Shown: positions 27,779-37,818, counted from the first letter of the stretch. The stretch is 64,000 nt of DNA from Paenibacillus sp. E222 (GCF_013401555.1 NZ_CP058552.1:4774001-4838000); one strand, 5' to 3'. A program made the numbers and translations. Notes: a model not told the origin generated them from the sequence alone.

Positions 27779-27808
27779 TAGCCAGAAATGAGAGGAGAGG
27801 GAAGCAAC

Positions 27809-28687
27809 ATGGAAGAGATGGTAGCTAATCCAGCCGTTGAAACGACACCAGGTATCCGAGCTTCCGGGAAGGACAATGCCCGCAGCCATCATCCGGCAGA
27901 AGAGAGCCCAGTCATTGGACTGCTGAAAAAAATTCTGCCGCCAATCGTCGTGTTTGTCCTGTTTATCGGTGGATGGGAATTAATCGTGCGGATACTCGGA
28001 ATGCCCCCATATATCTTGCCCAAGCCATCCGATATTGCCGCAGCCGCTGCTGAGAACAGCGCGAATCTGATTACGTCGGTAAGCACAACCATTGTTGAGG
28101 CGTTGATCGGTTTTACGATCAGTGTCGTGCTCGGTATTTCATTGGCCATTCTGCTGGCCCTGTCCAAAACGGTAGAAAAAAGCGTATATCCCTACGCTAT
28201 TATCCTACAGACTATTCCGGTCGTTGCGGTAGCGCCAATCATAGTGATCTGGTTCGGAGCGGGAATAAATGCCATTGTGATCATTTCATTCTTAATCAGC
28301 TTTTTCCCAATTTTATCGAATACGCTGATCGGATTGAACTCAACGGATCAGAACATGAAGAATTTATTCTATCTGTATAATGCAAGCAAGCTTCAAACCA
28401 TTTGGAGGCTTAGATTTCCGGCGGCACTCCCGTACATTATGGCAGGGCTGAAAATTTCATGCTCCAGTTCGGTTGTCGGAGCAATCGTGGGTGAATACAT
28501 TGCAGGCATTGGTGGCGGACAAGGCGGACTCGGTTACGGGATTACCGTTGCGGCAACCCGCCTGCAAACGCCTTACCTGTTCGCCTGCGGTTTAGCGGCA
28601 TCGGCCCTAGGAATCGCATTTTTTCTGATCATCAACATGGTGTCGAACAAACTTTTGAAGTCCTGGCATGAATCAGCAATGAAATGA
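27809..28687 (+). CDS. ABC transporter permease (SsuC/ThiX type)
   Basis: 292 residues; start at ATG 27809 because GAGAGGAGAGGG sits just before it (an in-frame ATG at 27788 would include that site). About six membrane segments, e.g. ILPPIVVFVLFIGGWELIVR; the EAA-type coupling loop is around NLFYLYNASKLQTIWRLRFP and AALPYIMAGLKISC. One permease gene suggests a homodimer. Partner of the ATPase and of one or both lipoproteins. Confidence 0.93.
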   Translation: MEEMVANPAVETTPGIRASGKDNARSHHPAEESPVIGLLKKILPPIVVFVLFIGGWELIVRILGMPPYILPKPSDIAAAAAENSANLITSVSTTIVEALIGFTISVVLGISLAILLALSKTVEKSVYPYAIILQTIPVVAVAPIIVIWFGAGINAIVIISFLISFFPILSNTLIGLNSTDQNMKNLFYLYNASKLQTIWRLRFPAALPYIMAGLKISCSSSVVGAIVGEYIAGIGGGQGGLGYGITVAATRLQTPYLFACGLAASALGIAFFLIINMVSNKLLKSWHESAMK

Positions 28688-28713
28688 TACCAGAACCGGG
28701 GGAGAGATCCAGC

Positions 28714-29742
28714 ATGTCCAAACATCATATGAACTTTCGTTACAAGAAATGGCTGCTGTCGGCTGCTTCTTTGATCCTACTGCTTCTGAGCGCATGCTCC
28801 AATTCCTCCGCTCTAGAATCCGCCGCCCCGGCGGGTGGGGAAGCCGGAACAGATTTGAAGCAGGTGAAACTGATCGAGGGCTGGTACGCCAAAGGGGAAG
28901 ATGGAGGCTATTTTGCGGCATTGCAGCAGAACTATTATAAGGACAAGGGGATCGACATGACAATTCAGCCAGGAGGCCCTGAGGTGTCAACCATGCAGCT
29001 TGTCGCTGCAGGCAAAGCTGAATTCGGCATCTCTTATGCGGATGAAATTTTGAAGGCGCGGGAACAGGGAATCCCTGTTGTCGGTATCCTTGCCGGTTTT
29101 CAAAGCACACCGCAGGTTCTGATGTACCACAAGGGGGAGAACATTCAGGATTTCACAGACCTGAACGGCAAAACCGTATACATCGGTACAGCGGTGCCTT
29201 ACTGGGAATATATCAAGAGCCAATACAATCTGACAGATGTAAAAGAAATGAAGTATAACGGGCAGCTGGTCAATTTTATCAATGACCCCAGTTCTCTCAA
29301 TCAGGGTTACATCACGAATGAGCCTTACGCGCTTTCTCAGCAGGGGGTTGAGGTGGATTATCTGAAAATCGCCGATTCCGGTTATGCGAACTATGCAGAC
29401 GTTCTTTTCACGACGGAAGATTACCTTAAAGAGCACCCTGATGTTGTTGAAGCTGTGGTGCAGGCAAGTCAGAAAGGTTGGAGCTATTATCTAGACAACT
29501 ATGAAAAGGTAAACCCGTTTATCCAAACCTACAATCCCGATATGACGGTAGAAGCAATGAATTATGAGGCAGTGCAGGAAAAACCCTTTATTCTTAACAA
29601 GGATTCCGAAGCAAATGGTGTTGGTTACATGACAAAGGAACGCTGGAGCACCCTGCAGGATCAGATGATCAAGGGCGGAGGATTAACGAAATCACTAGAT
29701 GTTACCCAGGCGTTTACAACGGAGTATCTGATGAAGCCATAG
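28714..29742 (+). CDS. NMT1/THI5-like substrate-binding lipoprotein 1
   Basis: 342 residues from ATG 28714 (GGGGGAGAG upstream). Lipoprotein signal SLILLLLSACSN with the lipobox Cys. Core: EGWYAKGEDGGYFAALQQNY, MTIQPGGPEVSTMQLVAAGK, FGISYADEILKAREQG, typical of NMT1/SsuA/THI5 binding proteins that take pyrimidine, taurine or other small N/S compounds. Clear paralogue of the lipoprotein at 33641. Tethered outside the membrane. Confidence 0.92.
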   Translation: MSKHHMNFRYKKWLLSAASLILLLLSACSNSSALESAAPAGGEAGTDLKQVKLIEGWYAKGEDGGYFAALQQNYYKDKGIDMTIQPGGPEVSTMQLVAAGKAEFGISYADEILKAREQGIPVVGILAGFQSTPQVLMYHKGENIQDFTDLNGKTVYIGTAVPYWEYIKSQYNLTDVKEMKYNGQLVNFINDPSSLNQGYITNEPYALSQQGVEVDYLKIADSGYANYADVLFTTEDYLKEHPDVVEAVVQASQKGWSYYLDNYEKVNPFIQTYNPDMTVEAMNYEAVQEKPFILNKDSEANGVGYMTKERWSTLQDQMIKGGGLTKSLDVTQAFTTEYLMKP

Positions 29743-29805
29743 ACCTGAACCAAAAGTATTTGAAGCTTCAAATCAGAAATTTCAGAAAAAATGAGGGGAC
29801 TTAAT

Positions 29806-30618
29806 ATGTTCAAACTTGGAAATCGAAAGAGCTATTGGCAAGTGTCCGAAACGCTGGTGGATCTGAGGCGAACGCAAAAGTACGGCAAGTCAGTAACCCT
29901 CCCTGCACAGCCGCAGGAAGTCATATTTGATCTCGACCATACGGCAGTTATTGTCATCGATATGCAGAATGATTTCTGTACACCGGGTGGATGGCTGGAT
30001 TCCATTGGGGTCGATACCTCTCCGCTCCTTAACCCGGTCAGCCGGCTGAACCGACTGATGCCCGAGCTGCGCAAAGCGGGAGTGCCTGTGATATGGGTGA
30101 ACTGGGGCAATCGGGAAGACCGAATGAACGTGCCGCCATCCGTGCTTCATGTATACAATTCGGATGGGCGAGGCAACGGCATCGGGGACCCGCTGCCGGG
30201 GAACGGCTCCAAGGTGCTGGAGAAAGGCAGTTGGGGAACGGCCATTGTCGATGGTCTGGATTCGTCCCCCGATGATATCTATGTGGATAAATATCGCATG
30301 AGCGGGTTCTGGGATACACCACTGGACAGTATTCTACGCAATCTCAATATTCAAACGGTGTTGTTTGCCGGAGTAAATCTCGATCAGTGTGTCATGCATA
30401 CACTGCAGGACGCGGCTTGTCTCGGATATGACGGCATACTTCTGGAGGATTGCTCGGCAACAAGCTCCCCGGATTTCTGCATAGAAGCGACATTGTACAA
30501 TATCAAGCAATGTTATGGCTTCGTTACGGATTCCACCTGGTTGGTACAAGAGCTGAGCGGGGCAGCGACTCCTATAGAGAGAAATACCTCAGAAGAGCTG
30601 GCATCGTTAGAAGGCTGA
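29806..30618 (+). CDS. Isochorismatase-like cysteine hydrolase (RutB/biuret-hydrolase-like)
   Basis: 270 residues from ATG 29806 (GAGGGG at 29793-29798). The amidohydrolase triad is visible: Asp52 in VIDMQNDFC, Lys162 in YVDKYRMSGFWDT, Cys195 in GVNLDQCVMHTLQDA. The long N-terminal extension and the KYRMSGFWDT segment recall ureidoacrylate amidohydrolase RutB and related carbamoyl/ureido hydrolases. Predicted to cleave a C-N bond of a ureido or amide intermediate, releasing ammonia or carbamate; the exact substrate is not determinable. Confidence 0.88.
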   Translation: MFKLGNRKSYWQVSETLVDLRRTQKYGKSVTLPAQPQEVIFDLDHTAVIVIDMQNDFCTPGGWLDSIGVDTSPLLNPVSRLNRLMPELRKAGVPVIWVNWGNREDRMNVPPSVLHVYNSDGRGNGIGDPLPGNGSKVLEKGSWGTAIVDGLDSSPDDIYVDKYRMSGFWDTPLDSILRNLNIQTVLFAGVNLDQCVMHTLQDAACLGYDGILLEDCSATSSPDFCIEATLYNIKQCYGFVTDSTWLVQELSGAATPIERNTSEELASLEG

Positions 30619-30639
30619 GCGGAAGGATGGGATGAAGCA

Positions 30640-31827
30640 ATGAAGGACCAATGGAACGCCACTGTCAACCAGGTGATCGTTGAACCGACAGGTCAGGGTA
30701 GGCTGAACGGACTCAGCTTGATGGTCAAGGATGTATATGCCGTCCGTGGCAATACAAATGGCGCGGGTAATCCGTGTTGGCTCCAGACGCATGGGCCCGA
30801 GGCGGAACACGCGGAAACGCTCAACCTGCTATTGCAGCAAGGAGCAAGGCTAACGGGCATGACGCATACGGATGAGCTGATGTTCAGCTTGAATGGTGAA
30901 AATGTTCATTATGGAACACCAGTGAATCCAAGGGCTCCCGATCGCATCCCTGGCGGTTCATCGAGCGGATCGGCGGTTGCTGTCGCCGCTGGGCTTGCTG
31001 ACTTCTCCCTTGGAACGGATACGGGAGGATCGGTACGTGTGCCATCTTCGTACTGTGGAATTTATGGAATGCGTCCATCACATGGCATTGTCTCCGCGAA
31101 AGGCGTTATTCCACTCGCTCCCAGCTTCGACACCGTCGGTTGGATGGCACGTGATCTCGAGACGCTGTGCCGGGTAGGAGAAGTGCTTTTGCCGCAGACA
31201 GACTCGGGTACAGGCTTCAGTCGGGTGCTCATTGGTGAGGATGCGTGGGAGCTTGCTGACACGGAGAGCAAAGATGCGCTTACCCCTTACCTGAAGCTGC
31301 TATGCGGCATGGCTGCGAGCCATGAAACAGTTCGCATCGCCCCGCAGGGTCTGCCTGAATGGATGACCATGTTCAGGACGATCCAAGGCTATGAAATATG
31401 GCAGGAGCATGGGGAGTGGATTGAACGTGAGCAGCCAACCTTCGGGCCAGATACGGCCGGGCGATTCTCCTGGGCAAGCACTGTTGAACGTGCCGATCAG
31501 GAGAAGGCAGCCAAACGCCGAGTTGAGGTGTGCAAGCACATGACTGACCTGCTCAGAACGGATACAGTGCTTGTGATTCCGACGACAACTGGAGCAGCCC
31601 CGAAGCTGGGCTTGGGCGGGCCTTTAATTGAAGAACGAAGAGTGAAAACGATGCGTTTAACCTGCATTTCCGGCTTGTCGGGTCTGCCGCAGCTTACGAT
31701 TCCCGCTGCGGAGGTACTGGGCCGCCCGGTCGGTATTTCAATCATTGCAGGTCCAGGACAGGATCAACGTCTGCTGGAATGGGCCACATCCTTTCTTTCA
31801 GCAGTAAATTCAGAAGTAAAAGGGTAG
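30640..31827 (+). CDS. Amidase-signature family amidase
   Basis: 395 residues. Ser-Ser-Lys triad: Lys30 (LMVKDVYAV), cis-Ser in PGGSSSGSAVA (107-108), nucleophile Ser131 in GTDTGGSVRVPSSYCG. Relatively short, like AtzF-type or aryl-acylamidase relatives. Cytoplasmic. In this operon it likely hydrolyses an amide released by an earlier step. Confidence 0.9.
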   Translation: MKDQWNATVNQVIVEPTGQGRLNGLSLMVKDVYAVRGNTNGAGNPCWLQTHGPEAEHAETLNLLLQQGARLTGMTHTDELMFSLNGENVHYGTPVNPRAPDRIPGGSSSGSAVAVAAGLADFSLGTDTGGSVRVPSSYCGIYGMRPSHGIVSAKGVIPLAPSFDTVGWMARDLETLCRVGEVLLPQTDSGTGFSRVLIGEDAWELADTESKDALTPYLKLLCGMAASHETVRIAPQGLPEWMTMFRTIQGYEIWQEHGEWIEREQPTFGPDTAGRFSWASTVERADQEKAAKRRVEVCKHMTDLLRTDTVLVIPTTTGAAPKLGLGGPLIEERRVKTMRLTCISGLSGLPQLTIPAAEVLGRPVGISIIAGPGQDQRLLEWATSFLSAVNSEVKG

Positions 31828-31890
31828 GAGCATCATTGGATATATGGACATGAAGCTACGCGTAAAAACAATAAAGCCTCAGGAGAAAGG

Positions 31891-32742
31891 GTGTCAGTTA
31901 TGTTTCAACGATATGAAGGAACAGCGTGGGAAGAACGATTTTTGCCCCGTCTGACAAGCAAACAGGTCAAAGAACTGCCGAAGGATAAGGCGCTGGTTAT
32001 TCTCCCAGTCGGAGCTGTGGAGCAGCATGGCCCCCATCTGCCCGTATATACGGACACTTTGATTGGGGAAGCGACATTATCACAAACGCTGGAGCGGGTT
32101 CGGGAGGATAAGGAGATCTGGCTGCTGCCTCCGATCTCGTATGGCAAAAGCAATGAACATATTGGACTTCCAGGCACCATTTCCTTATCGGCGAGCACAC
32201 TGCATGCCATCATGCTGGACATTGCAGAAAGTCTGAAGGCCAGTGGATTTCGCAAGTTACTGTTGTTTAATACCCATGGCGGCAACGTGGATTTGCTGAA
32301 TACAGTATCACGAGAAATACGGATCAGAACGGGGATGATGGTTTTCTATCTCAGTCCCAGCAGTCTGAATGTGGCAGAGGATCTCCTGTCTTCCGAGGAG
32401 CTGGAATATGGTATTCATGGTGGCGATTATGAGACTTCTCTCGTGATGTCCATCAAACCGGACTGGGTGAAGGAGGAGTTCCTCGTTAAAGAGCTTCCCG
32501 ATATGTCCTCTTACCGCTTTCTTACATTAGAAGGGAACATCCGCTTCGCCTGGAAGATGGCTGATATCTCCGCTACCGGCATTGCTGGCGATGCTACGAC
32601 GGCCACGCCTGAGAAAGGCAGGATTATTCAGGATAGAATCTCAACGATTTTGTCGGAGGCTCTGGAGGAACTGTGTGATTTTGAAATCACCGATGTCCGT
32701 GGGACTGAACCGGTTCAACAGCCAGCAGGAAGCACCCCGTGA
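31891..32742 (+). CDS. Creatininase-family amidohydrolase
   Basis: 283 residues from GTG 31891 (AGGAG at 31881); ATG 31900 is an alternative. Metal ligands: Glu44 and His46 in VGAVEQHGPHLPVYTD, Asp55, then FNTHGGNVDLL and GIHGGDYETS. The family opens cyclic amides (creatinine) or removes formyl groups. The stop overlaps the next GTG. With other amidases nearby, ring opening of a lactam-like intermediate is a fair guess. Confidence 0.9.
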   Translation: MSVMFQRYEGTAWEERFLPRLTSKQVKELPKDKALVILPVGAVEQHGPHLPVYTDTLIGEATLSQTLERVREDKEIWLLPPISYGKSNEHIGLPGTISLSASTLHAIMLDIAESLKASGFRKLLLFNTHGGNVDLLNTVSREIRIRTGMMVFYLSPSSLNVAEDLLSSEELEYGIHGGDYETSLVMSIKPDWVKEEFLVKELPDMSSYRFLTLEGNIRFAWKMADISATGIAGDATTATPEKGRIIQDRISTILSEALEELCDFEITDVRGTEPVQQPAGSTP

Positions 32743-33605
32743 AGCTCGTCAGTCTGAAACACGGCGATGGTGAACAGGCAGCGATTGAACATGCGGAACG
32801 ATTCTTTCTTCTAGAGGAGATCAACAAGGCGGAAGGAAGCACATGGGGCACCTCCGTTATGGAGATCTTGCAGCAAAGCCAGCTAGACGAGTTAATCCAG
32901 TGGTATCAGAAGCACGGGGACAGAACAGTTTCATCCATCCCTTTCATACCTTCAGAGGGAGCCATACCTGCTCCTCTCTTCCGCCACCCTCGTAAAATAT
33001 GGGGAATTGGCATGAATTATGTGCAAAAAGCGATCGATCTCGCATCTACTCCTCCAGAGCGTGAGCCGGTCTGCTTCATGAAGCCGGACTCAAGCCTGAT
33101 CGGGCCGGAAGAGTATATCCAGCTGACGGCTCAGGATGTGAATGTGACATCAGAAGCTGAGCTTGGCATTATCATCGGCCGAACCTGCAAAAATGTGCCG
33201 GAAGAACGTGCGCAGGAGGTCATTGCAGGTTTTGCCGCAACGCTTGATATGACTAACCAGGACATTCACGCACGGAACCCCAGATTCCTGCAGCGATCCA
33301 AGTTATTCGATACATTTTTCAGTCTTGGACCACAACTAATAACACCTGATGAAATAAGTGATCTGCAGAGCCTCGTGGTTGAAACGGTGTTAAATGATGA
33401 GGTTACTCATAGCAATACGGTGTCTCACATGATGTATCATCCATGGTTCATTGTCTCGTATTTTTCACAGATGATGACTCTCTATCCGGGAGATGTGATC
33501 ATGACAGGCACACCAGGGTCCGTCCGGATTCAGCAAGGAGATGTCGCCGAGTGTAGAATCAGTGGCTTTATGACGCTTCAAAATCCGGTAGCAGTAGTAG
33601 AGTAA
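32739..33605 (+). CDS. Fumarylacetoacetate hydrolase (FAH) family protein
   Basis: 288 residues. FMKPDSSLIGPEE, the metal-binding Glu139 and Glu141 in VTSEAELGIIIGR, DMTNQDIHARNP and the C-terminal YPGDVIMTGTPGSV are the FAH fold. Members hydrolyse or decarboxylate beta-diketo acids, or act as hydratases/isomerases in ring-cleavage routes. GTG start overlaps the creatininase stop (GTGA), so the two are coupled. Confidence 0.92.
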   Translation: MKLVSLKHGDGEQAAIEHAERFFLLEEINKAEGSTWGTSVMEILQQSQLDELIQWYQKHGDRTVSSIPFIPSEGAIPAPLFRHPRKIWGIGMNYVQKAIDLASTPPEREPVCFMKPDSSLIGPEEYIQLTAQDVNVTSEAELGIIIGRTCKNVPEERAQEVIAGFAATLDMTNQDIHARNPRFLQRSKLFDTFFSLGPQLITPDEISDLQSLVVETVLNDEVTHSNTVSHMMYHPWFIVSYFSQMMTLYPGDVIMTGTPGSVRIQQGDVAECRISGFMTLQNPVAVVE

Positions 33606-33640
33606 ATCATCCGTAATTTTCCTTGGGGAGTGGTAATGAG

Positions 33641-34657
33641 ATGAACAAGTACAGACAAAAGGGAACTGTCGTTTTACTCGCAGCAATGATTTCCTTATCC
33701 ACATTACTGGCGGCTTGCGGGAAACAGCCAACTGCTGAGAATGCCTCTGCTACGGGGGGAAGCGAGGAACTCACGGCAATTACACAGGTGACGAACTGGT
33801 TTGCACAAGCAGAGCACGGGGGGCTGTATGCGGCAAAGGAACAAGGATATTACAATGAGACCGGTCTCGATATGACCATCCAGGCAGGTGGGCCGCAGGT
33901 GTCTCCAACACAGATCGTGGCTTCAGGCAAGGCGCAGTTCGGACTTGCTACAGCGGATCAATTGCTGGTCGCTCGTGAAGAAGGAATCCCTCTTGTAGCG
34001 ATTGCAACGATATTCCAGAAAAGCCCGCAGGGACTTATGGTTCATGCCAATCAGAACATGTCCTCCCTGGCCGATTTGAACAACCGCTCCGTATACGTGG
34101 GTACAGGCTCGGTGTTTTGGGATTTTGTGAAGAGTAAATACCAATTGGGTAACGTGAAGGAATTGGCTTATACCGGTTCTTTGGCTCCTTTTGTAGCCGA
34201 TGAAACGGTTGCGATTCAGGGATATGTAACCAGTGAACCTTACGAGATGAAGCAGCAGAATGTGGATATTAATTTCCTGCTACTGGCAGATGCCGGTTAT
34301 AACCCGTACTCCAATGTGCTGTTCACCACGGAGCAGTATATTCAGGATCATCCTGATATTGTGCGTGGTTATGTCGAGGCTTCGATGAAGGGCTGGGATT
34401 ATTACAAGACCAATTATGATACCGTGAATGACGTCATTTTAAAGGAAAACCCTGATTTTACGAAAGAAAAGCTGAACTATGCCGCAGAAGCGCTTATCCC
34501 GTTTGTATATGAAGGTGATGCAGCGACACATGGTGTTGGCTATATGACAGAGGAACGCTGGACGGAGCTCGGAAAGCAGCTTAAGGAGATTGGGGCCTTG
34601 AAAGAGGAGCCTGATGTCAGCAAGGTGTTTACGGATGAATTCTTGCCGAAGTCCTAA
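33641..34657 (+). CDS. NMT1/THI5-like substrate-binding lipoprotein 2
   Basis: 338 residues from ATG 33641 (TTGGGGAG at 33624). Lipobox LSTLLAACGKQ. Core TNWFAQAEHGGLYAAKEQGY, DMTIQAGGPQVSPTQIVASG and FGLATADQLLVAREEG parallel lipoprotein 1, and both end with a MTEERW/MTKERW segment. No second permease or ATPase accompanies it, so both lipoproteins probably feed one channel with different ligands or affinities. Confidence 0.92.
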   Translation: MNKYRQKGTVVLLAAMISLSTLLAACGKQPTAENASATGGSEELTAITQVTNWFAQAEHGGLYAAKEQGYYNETGLDMTIQAGGPQVSPTQIVASGKAQFGLATADQLLVAREEGIPLVAIATIFQKSPQGLMVHANQNMSSLADLNNRSVYVGTGSVFWDFVKSKYQLGNVKELAYTGSLAPFVADETVAIQGYVTSEPYEMKQQNVDINFLLLADAGYNPYSNVLFTTEQYIQDHPDIVRGYVEASMKGWDYYKTNYDTVNDVILKENPDFTKEKLNYAAEALIPFVYEGDAATHGVGYMTEERWTELGKQLKEIGALKEEPDVSKVFTDEFLPKS

Positions 34658-34704
34658 GAGATTCCTTTGGGAGATCAGTATTACAAATACGGGAGGGGAA
34701 CCGA

Positions 34705-36039
34705 ATGAATGAACATTGGATAGCCGTATTGAAAGAACGCATGGATCCGGAATTGCTGCAGTGGGAGGAGGCGGCGCTTGCCAAATATTCGATGGATTAT
34801 CATCACTTCTCTCCTGTGCTGGCCAGTCAGCTGCAGGGTAAGATCGCCGAGTGCATCGCCAGTCCGCACACCGAGGAAGAACTTGACGATCTGCTCTCCA
34901 TAGCAGCAGAGCTGGGAGTTCCGCTCACCATCAGGGGGAACGGAACCGGCAACTATGGCCAATGTGTTCCGGTCACAGGCGGAATCGTCCTGAATCTGGC
35001 CAAATACAACAAGGTGCTCGAAATGGGAGAAGGCACGATGCGGATCCAGGCCGGGGCCAGACTCGGCAAAATGGAATCCACTGCCCGCAAGGCAGGTTAC
35101 GAGCTGCGTACGATGCCTTCCACCTTTCAATCTGCGACGATCGGCGGGTTTTTATGCGGCGGTTTTGGCGGCATCGGTTCGATCAGCTGGGGGACGATCT
35201 GGGATGGGCTGGTACGTTCTCTAAAAATCAAGACCGTTGAGGTTCATCCCCGTACCATTGAGCTCCAGGGAGACGAAGTGCTGCCTTACCTGCATACTTA
35301 CGGTACAATCGGCATTTTGTCCGAAGTGGAAATCAATCTGGCTCCCCGAGTGGAATGGATGCAATGGGCAGTGACCTTTGACCGTTTTGAACAGGCTTTT
35401 CGCTTCGGGCAGGCGGTTGCTGAGGACACTTCCTTGATGAAACGGCTAATTTCCATCCATGAATGGCCGGTACCATCCTATTTTCTCCCGCTTGATCTCC
35501 CCGCTGACCATGCTGTCGCATTACTGGAAGTGGATACGGCCAACGAATCCCAGCTTGAATGTATCCTATCGGAGTATGGAGGTCACTTGGCTATGAAGGT
35601 CTCTGCCGAACAGTATCACAAAGGTGTAGGTGTCTCCGATTTCACATGGAATCATACAACATTGTGGGCACGCAAGGCAGATCCTGGCTTGACTTACCTG
35701 CAGCTAAATTTTGATCCATCCAGTGCCCTTGAGCAAATCTCATTAATGAAAAAGGAATATCCGGAAGTGATGAATCATATCGAGTTTGCCCGCCAAAACG
35801 GAAATTTGCTAATCTCCGGCCTGCCGCTGGTTCCCTTCACAACGGAGGAAAACCTGAATCAGCTGATGGAATGTTACGAGAAAAACCGCGTTATAGTCAA
35901 CAATCCGCATACATGGGATTTGAAGGAAGGCGGGCGATCATACGCCCATGATCGTTTGTGGGAAATTAAACATCACAACGACCCGAAGGGAATTTTGAAT
36001 CAGGAGAAATTAAAGCGTTCGGCAGTTAGCGGTATCTGA
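34705..36039 (+). CDS. FAD-binding oxidase (GlcD/VAO type)
   Basis: 444 residues; GGGAGGGG before ATG. FAD-binding type 4 domain in the N-terminal half: PLTIRGNGTGNYGQCVPVTG, GIVLNLAKYNKVLEMGEGTM, TIGGFLCGGFGGIGSISWGT, YGTIGILSEVEI. No typical covalent-flavin His in the RGNGTGNYG loop is obvious. C-terminal cap lacks GlcD Fe-S motifs. Likely oxidises an alcohol, hydroxy acid or C-N bond of the pathway compound, passing electrons to oxygen or a carrier. Confidence 0.88.
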   Translation: MNEHWIAVLKERMDPELLQWEEAALAKYSMDYHHFSPVLASQLQGKIAECIASPHTEEELDDLLSIAAELGVPLTIRGNGTGNYGQCVPVTGGIVLNLAKYNKVLEMGEGTMRIQAGARLGKMESTARKAGYELRTMPSTFQSATIGGFLCGGFGGIGSISWGTIWDGLVRSLKIKTVEVHPRTIELQGDEVLPYLHTYGTIGILSEVEINLAPRVEWMQWAVTFDRFEQAFRFGQAVAEDTSLMKRLISIHEWPVPSYFLPLDLPADHAVALLEVDTANESQLECILSEYGGHLAMKVSAEQYHKGVGVSDFTWNHTTLWARKADPGLTYLQLNFDPSSALEQISLMKKEYPEVMNHIEFARQNGNLLISGLPLVPFTTEENLNQLMECYEKNRVIVNNPHTWDLKEGGRSYAHDRLWEIKHHNDPKGILNQEKLKRSAVSGI

Positions 36040-36135
36040 TCAACGGATGATGGAAGAATGGCGCAGCCTGCAGCAGTTAACGTGCCATGCGGATTTTAAT
36101 AGTCAATCCGTATCTACAGCAAAGGAGCGAGTTGC

Positions 36136-37818
36136 ATGAAATTTGGAAATGTCGTCATCCGCCGAAAGGTCCCTTGCACGATGCGCGACGGCATAACGTT
36201 GTATTCAGATATATACCTGCCGGACGAGACAGGAGAATATCCTGTGCTGCTGATGCGCCAGCCCTACGGACGGTCGATTGCTTCTACCGTTACGCATGCC
36301 CACCCCGTCTGGTATGCAAGTAAGGGATATATCGTTGTAATTCAGGACGTCAGGGGGCGGGGTGAGTCGGAAGGCGAATTTAATCCGTTTGTTCAAGAAG
36401 CAGAGGACGGATTTGATACCATCGAATGGGCAGCCGATCTGTCCGGCTCGACCGGGAACGTAGGCATGTACGGTTTCTCTTATCAAGGCCTCACACAATG
36501 GGCAGCGGCTTCCCTTCACCCGCCTGCGCTCAAGGCGATTGCACCGAGCATGTGTCCGGCTGACATGTATCATGGCTTATTTTATCCGCATGGCTCCTTC
36601 GCACTTGGCAACCATCTGCCGTGGGCTTTCCAGCTGGCTCGTGACACGGCACAAAGAGCGGGTGACTTCGAAACGGCAGAGCAATGCTCACGACTCATGC
36701 GCAGCCCCGAGGAGATGCTCTGGAAAATGCCATTGAATGAAAGACATCCGATTCTGGAGCAATACTTTCCCGCATTTTATGATTGGATCGATCATCAAGC
36801 GTACGATGAGTACTGGGAGAAGATGAACTGGATCAACGATATCGTAAAGGAACCCGTGCCTGCGCTTCATATTGGGGGATGGTATGACGGTTTCCTCATG
36901 GGCACGTTACAGTCGTTCGAAGCTCTGCAAGCTACGGCCACGCCGGATTGCTTTCATCGGCTCATTGTCGGCCCGTGGGCCCATATTCCATGGGGGCGCA
37001 GAGCGGGCGGAATCGATCATGGCGAGCAGGCGGATGGTGGTCATCATCTGGAGCAGCTGCGCTGGTTTGATTATTGGCTGAAGGGCAAGGAAGACATGGA
37101 ACTGCCTGGTGAACTGCCGATCCGATATTTTGACCAATTGAGTCATGAATGGCACACGGCGGAACAGCTGCCTTCTCTATATGAGGATGGGGCCTCTCCG
37201 TCCGAATGGTTTTATCTGTCCGGGTCACAGACCCCGGCGAACGGTGCGGCAGGAGGCGGGAGACTCGAAAAGCATAAGGAAGATGTGGAGGAGGCTGTGC
37301 CGGATGTATTCGTGTACGACTCACGTCTGCCGATGCGCCTGGACTCTTACCTGCCCACCGACCGAGCTGCTATTCAGGAACGGCAAGAGATTCTGGTATA
37401 CACGGGAGGACCGCTTGCAGAGGATATCCCTATTTTTGGGTCTCCGGTGTTATCCGTGCAGTACCAAACATTGGGAGGTCCGACGGATCTGGTGGCTATC
37501 CTCACGACCGTATCCGAGAAAGGGGCGGCCCGGCTACTGAGTGTGGGTCGCACGGAAATCTGCAGTGAAGGAGCAGATGATTCCAATGAATGGAGAACAG
37601 CGCAGATCCGGCTGCGTCCCTTGGCGGCCACCCTTCCGGCAGGCTCGTATGTCCGGCTTGAGTTGACAGGCAGCGCCTTCCCGTTATTCGCCCGGCATCC
37701 AAACGGTGTTAGGGACGAGATGAACAGCACGGGAACAGGTGGGTTGAAGATTGCCACCACGGCTGTTCGCAGTACAGAACAGGACATATCCTGTTTGAGG
37801 CTGCCGGTAAAAAGATAA
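36136..37818 (+). CDS. CocE/NonD-family alpha/beta hydrolase
   Basis: 560 residues. Opening KVPCTMRDGITLYSDIYLP and MRQPYGRS are the CocE/X-Pro dipeptidyl-peptidase S15 start; nucleophile Ser115 in GMYGFSYQGLTQW; His283 in VGPWAHIPWG; C-terminal jelly roll ends the protein. AAAGGAG precedes ATG 36136. No signal peptide. Members cleave esters (cocaine) or acyl/amide groups (glutaryl-7-ACA, X-Pro). Here it may remove an ester or acyl group from the imported compound. Confidence 0.9.
   Translation: MKFGNVVIRRKVPCTMRDGITLYSDIYLPDETGEYPVLLMRQPYGRSIASTVTHAHPVWYASKGYIVVIQDVRGRGESEGEFNPFVQEAEDGFDTIEWAADLSGSTGNVGMYGFSYQGLTQWAAASLHPPALKAIAPSMCPADMYHGLFYPHGSFALGNHLPWAFQLARDTAQRAGDFETAEQCSRLMRSPEEMLWKMPLNERHPILEQYFPAFYDWIDHQAYDEYWEKMNWINDIVKEPVPALHIGGWYDGFLMGTLQSFEALQATATPDCFHRLIVGPWAHIPWGRRAGGIDHGEQADGGHHLEQLRWFDYWLKGKEDMELPGELPIRYFDQLSHEWHTAEQLPSLYEDGASPSEWFYLSGSQTPANGAAGGGRLEKHKEDVEEAVPDVFVYDSRLPMRLDSYLPTDRAAIQERQEILVYTGGPLAEDIPIFGSPVLSVQYQTLGGPTDLVAILTTVSEKGAARLLSVGRTEICSEGADDSNEWRTAQIRLRPLAATLPAGSYVRLELTGSAFPLFARHPNGVRDEMNSTGTGGLKIATTAVRSTEQDISCLRLPVKR

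Noticed and set aside
26981..29742. Annotating the transporter as a sulfonate or taurine importer (SsuABC)
   Set aside because: No desulfonating monooxygenase or flavin reductase accompanies it; the neighbouring enzymes act on C-N bonds, so the ligand class is left open.
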